NCBI RefSeq assembly: GCF_003363155.1
Contig: NZ_QRBE01000002.1
Coordinates: 453,795-517,794 of the forward strand
Source of the DNA: Dyella monticola
GTDB taxonomy: Bacteria > Pseudomonadota > Gammaproteobacteria > Xanthomonadales > Rhodanobacteraceae
DNA length: 64,000 bases
Reading direction: 5' to 3'
Position numbers and translations under genes: made by a program. This document shows positions 63,025 to 64,000 of this stretch, piece by piece. The first letter of the stretch is position 1; the number at the start of each line of letters is the position of its first letter. The notes beneath the pieces are model-generated. The model worked only from the letters and a program-made list of their open reading frames with translations. It did no database searches and was not told the origin of the DNA.

Positions 63025-64000
63025 ATGAGCAGTCGCTATAACGCCGCCGACATTGAAGTTCTCTCCGGTCTTGACCCCGTCAAGCGTCGGCCGGGCATGT
63101 ACACCGACACCACCCGCCCGAACCACCTGGTGCAGGAAGTCGTCGACAACTCGGTCGACGAGGCGCTGGCCGGCCACGCCAAGTCGATCGAAGTGATCGT
63201 GCACACCGACGGTTCAGTGGAGGTCACGGACGACGGCCGCGGCATGCCGGTGGACATCCACCCGGAAGAAGGCATCCCCGGCGTGGAGCTGATCCTCACC
63301 CGATTGCACGCAGGCGGTAAATTCTCCGGCAAGAACTACAACTTCTCCGGCGGTTTGCATGGCGTGGGCGTCTCGGTAGTCAATGCGTTGTCGAACAAGG
63401 TGGACGTCACCATTCGTCGCGACGGCAACGAATACCGCATGAGCTTCGCCAACGGTGATCGCTCCAGCCCGCTGGAAACCATCGGTACCGTACCGAAGAA
63501 GAAAACCGGCACGACCGTGCGCTTCTGGGCCGATCCGAAGTATTTCGATTCGCCGAAGATTTCACTGCCCAAGCTGAAACATCTACTGCGCGCCAAAGCC
63601 GTGCTCTGTGCCGGCCTCAACGTCAAGCTGCTCGATGAAGCCAGCGGCGAAGTGAACGAGTGGTACTACGAAGATGGTCTGCGCGATTACTTGCGCGGCG
63701 AACTCGATGGCGCCGATTGTTTGCCGGCCGATCTGTTCGTCCATCACGTTGCACGCGAGACAGAAGGCCTGGATGTGGCGTTCACCTGGTTGCCGGACGG
63801 CGAGCTGGTGCAAGAAAGCTATGTCAATCTCATTCCCACCGTGCAGGGTGGTACGCACGTCAACGGCTTGCGCACCGGCCTTACCAATGCCATTCGCGAA
63901 TTCTGCGATATCCGCAATCTCCTGCCACGTGGTGTGAAGCTCGCGCCGGAAGATGTGTGGGAGCGCCTCGCCTTCGTGCTTTCCGCGAAACTGCAGGATC
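63025..64000 (+). CDS. parE: DNA topoisomerase IV subunit B, 5' part
   Basis: Partial; the stop is beyond the window. The 325 visible residues cover the GHKL ATPase domain: VVDNSVDEALAG, TDDGRGMPVDI, GGLHGVGVSVVNALS, and the transducer segment QGGTHVNGLRTG. The N-terminus SSRYNAADIEVLSGLDPVKRRPGMY identifies ParE rather than GyrB. It decatenates chromosomes with ParC, which is not in the window. Confidence 0.95.
   Translation, partial: MSSRYNAADIEVLSGLDPVKRRPGMYTDTTRPNHLVQEVVDNSVDEALAGHAKSIEVIVHTDGSVEVTDDGRGMPVDIHPEEGIPGVELILTRLHAGGKFSGKNYNFSGGLHGVGVSVVNALSNKVDVTIRRDGNEYRMSFANGDRSSPLETIGTVPKKKTGTTVRFWADPKYFDSPKISLPKLKHLLRAKAVLCAGLNVKLLDEASGEVNEWYYEDGLRDYLRGELDGADCLPADLFVHHVARETEGLDVAFTWLPDGELVQESYVNLIPTVQGGTHVNGLRTGLTNAIREFCDIRNLLPRGVKLAPEDVWERLAFVLSAKLQD

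Overview
This is a GC-rich chromosomal window from a gammaproteobacterium, most likely of the order Lysobacterales (Xanthomonadales), family Rhodanobacteraceae (Dyella/Luteibacter/Frateuria-like). The basis is gene order: serC-pheA-aroA-kdsB-ptp-uvrC-pgsA-tRNA-Gly, nudJ-mnmA-hflD, clpS/clpA/infA, acnB/acnA followed by an RpfB-type acyl-CoA ligase, pyrG-kdsA-eno-ftsB, truD/surE/pcm/nlpD, and a cyoABCD oxidase. The taxon is inferred from family and synteny knowledge, not from a search.

Region 1 (0.5-13.7 kb) is accessory. Two identical tRNA-Gly(GCC) genes, inside a perfect 85-bp direct repeat (668-752 and 13591-13675), bracket about 13 kb inserted between pgsA-tRNA-Gly and tRNA-Cys. The insert holds a hydroxyproline catabolic operon: a PAS-AraC regulator read divergently, 4-hydroxyproline 2-epimerase, a three-part D-hydroxyproline dehydrogenase, a DapA-like pyrroline-hydroxycarboxylate deaminase and a ketoglutarate-semialdehyde dehydrogenase. 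It is followed by an exported DUF885 metallopeptidase, an APC permease and a Tat-exported GH127 beta-L-arabinofuranosidase. GH127 enzymes remove L-arabinofuranose from hydroxyproline. The block therefore reads as one system for plant hydroxyproline-rich glycoproteins (extensins): strip the arabinose, cleave the peptide, import, and convert hydroxyproline to 2-oxoglutarate. Its two main promoter regions share an 11-bp motif.

Region 2 (13.7-28.2 kb) is housekeeping. It carries aromatic amino acid and serine synthesis with KDO activation and DNA repair on the minus strand, an FHA membrane protein, a PHA-granule-type protein, infA, clpA/clpS, then nudJ-mnmA-hflD.

Region 3 (28.2-42.8 kb) has a LysR regulator, acnB, acnA (rpfA in Xanthomonas), a small lipoprotein, an RpfB/FadD-like ligase and a PilZ protein. 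The DSF genes rpfF/rpfC/rpfG are not present. A gene-poor 680-bp gap precedes scpA-scpB-rluB-arsC, and a DUF2239 gene sits under two palindromic half-sites.

Region 4 (42.9-55.5 kb) holds ftsH-rlmE, yhbY, an Mth938-type protein, then nlpD, yqaA, pcm, surE, smr, truD, ftsB, eno, kdsA and pyrG. The genes ispD/ispF (usually between ftsB and truD) and rpoS (usually after nlpD) are missing from this block.

Region 5 (55.6-64 kb) contains a lone terpene synthase, the cyoABCD ubiquinol oxidase without cyoE, an Xaa-Pro aminopeptidase and the 5' part of parE. Short imperfect palindromes of the ccctctcc/ggagaggg type recur between genes, mostly as single copies or inverted pairs. No CRISPR array, rRNA operon, transposase, integrase or prophage gene was seen.
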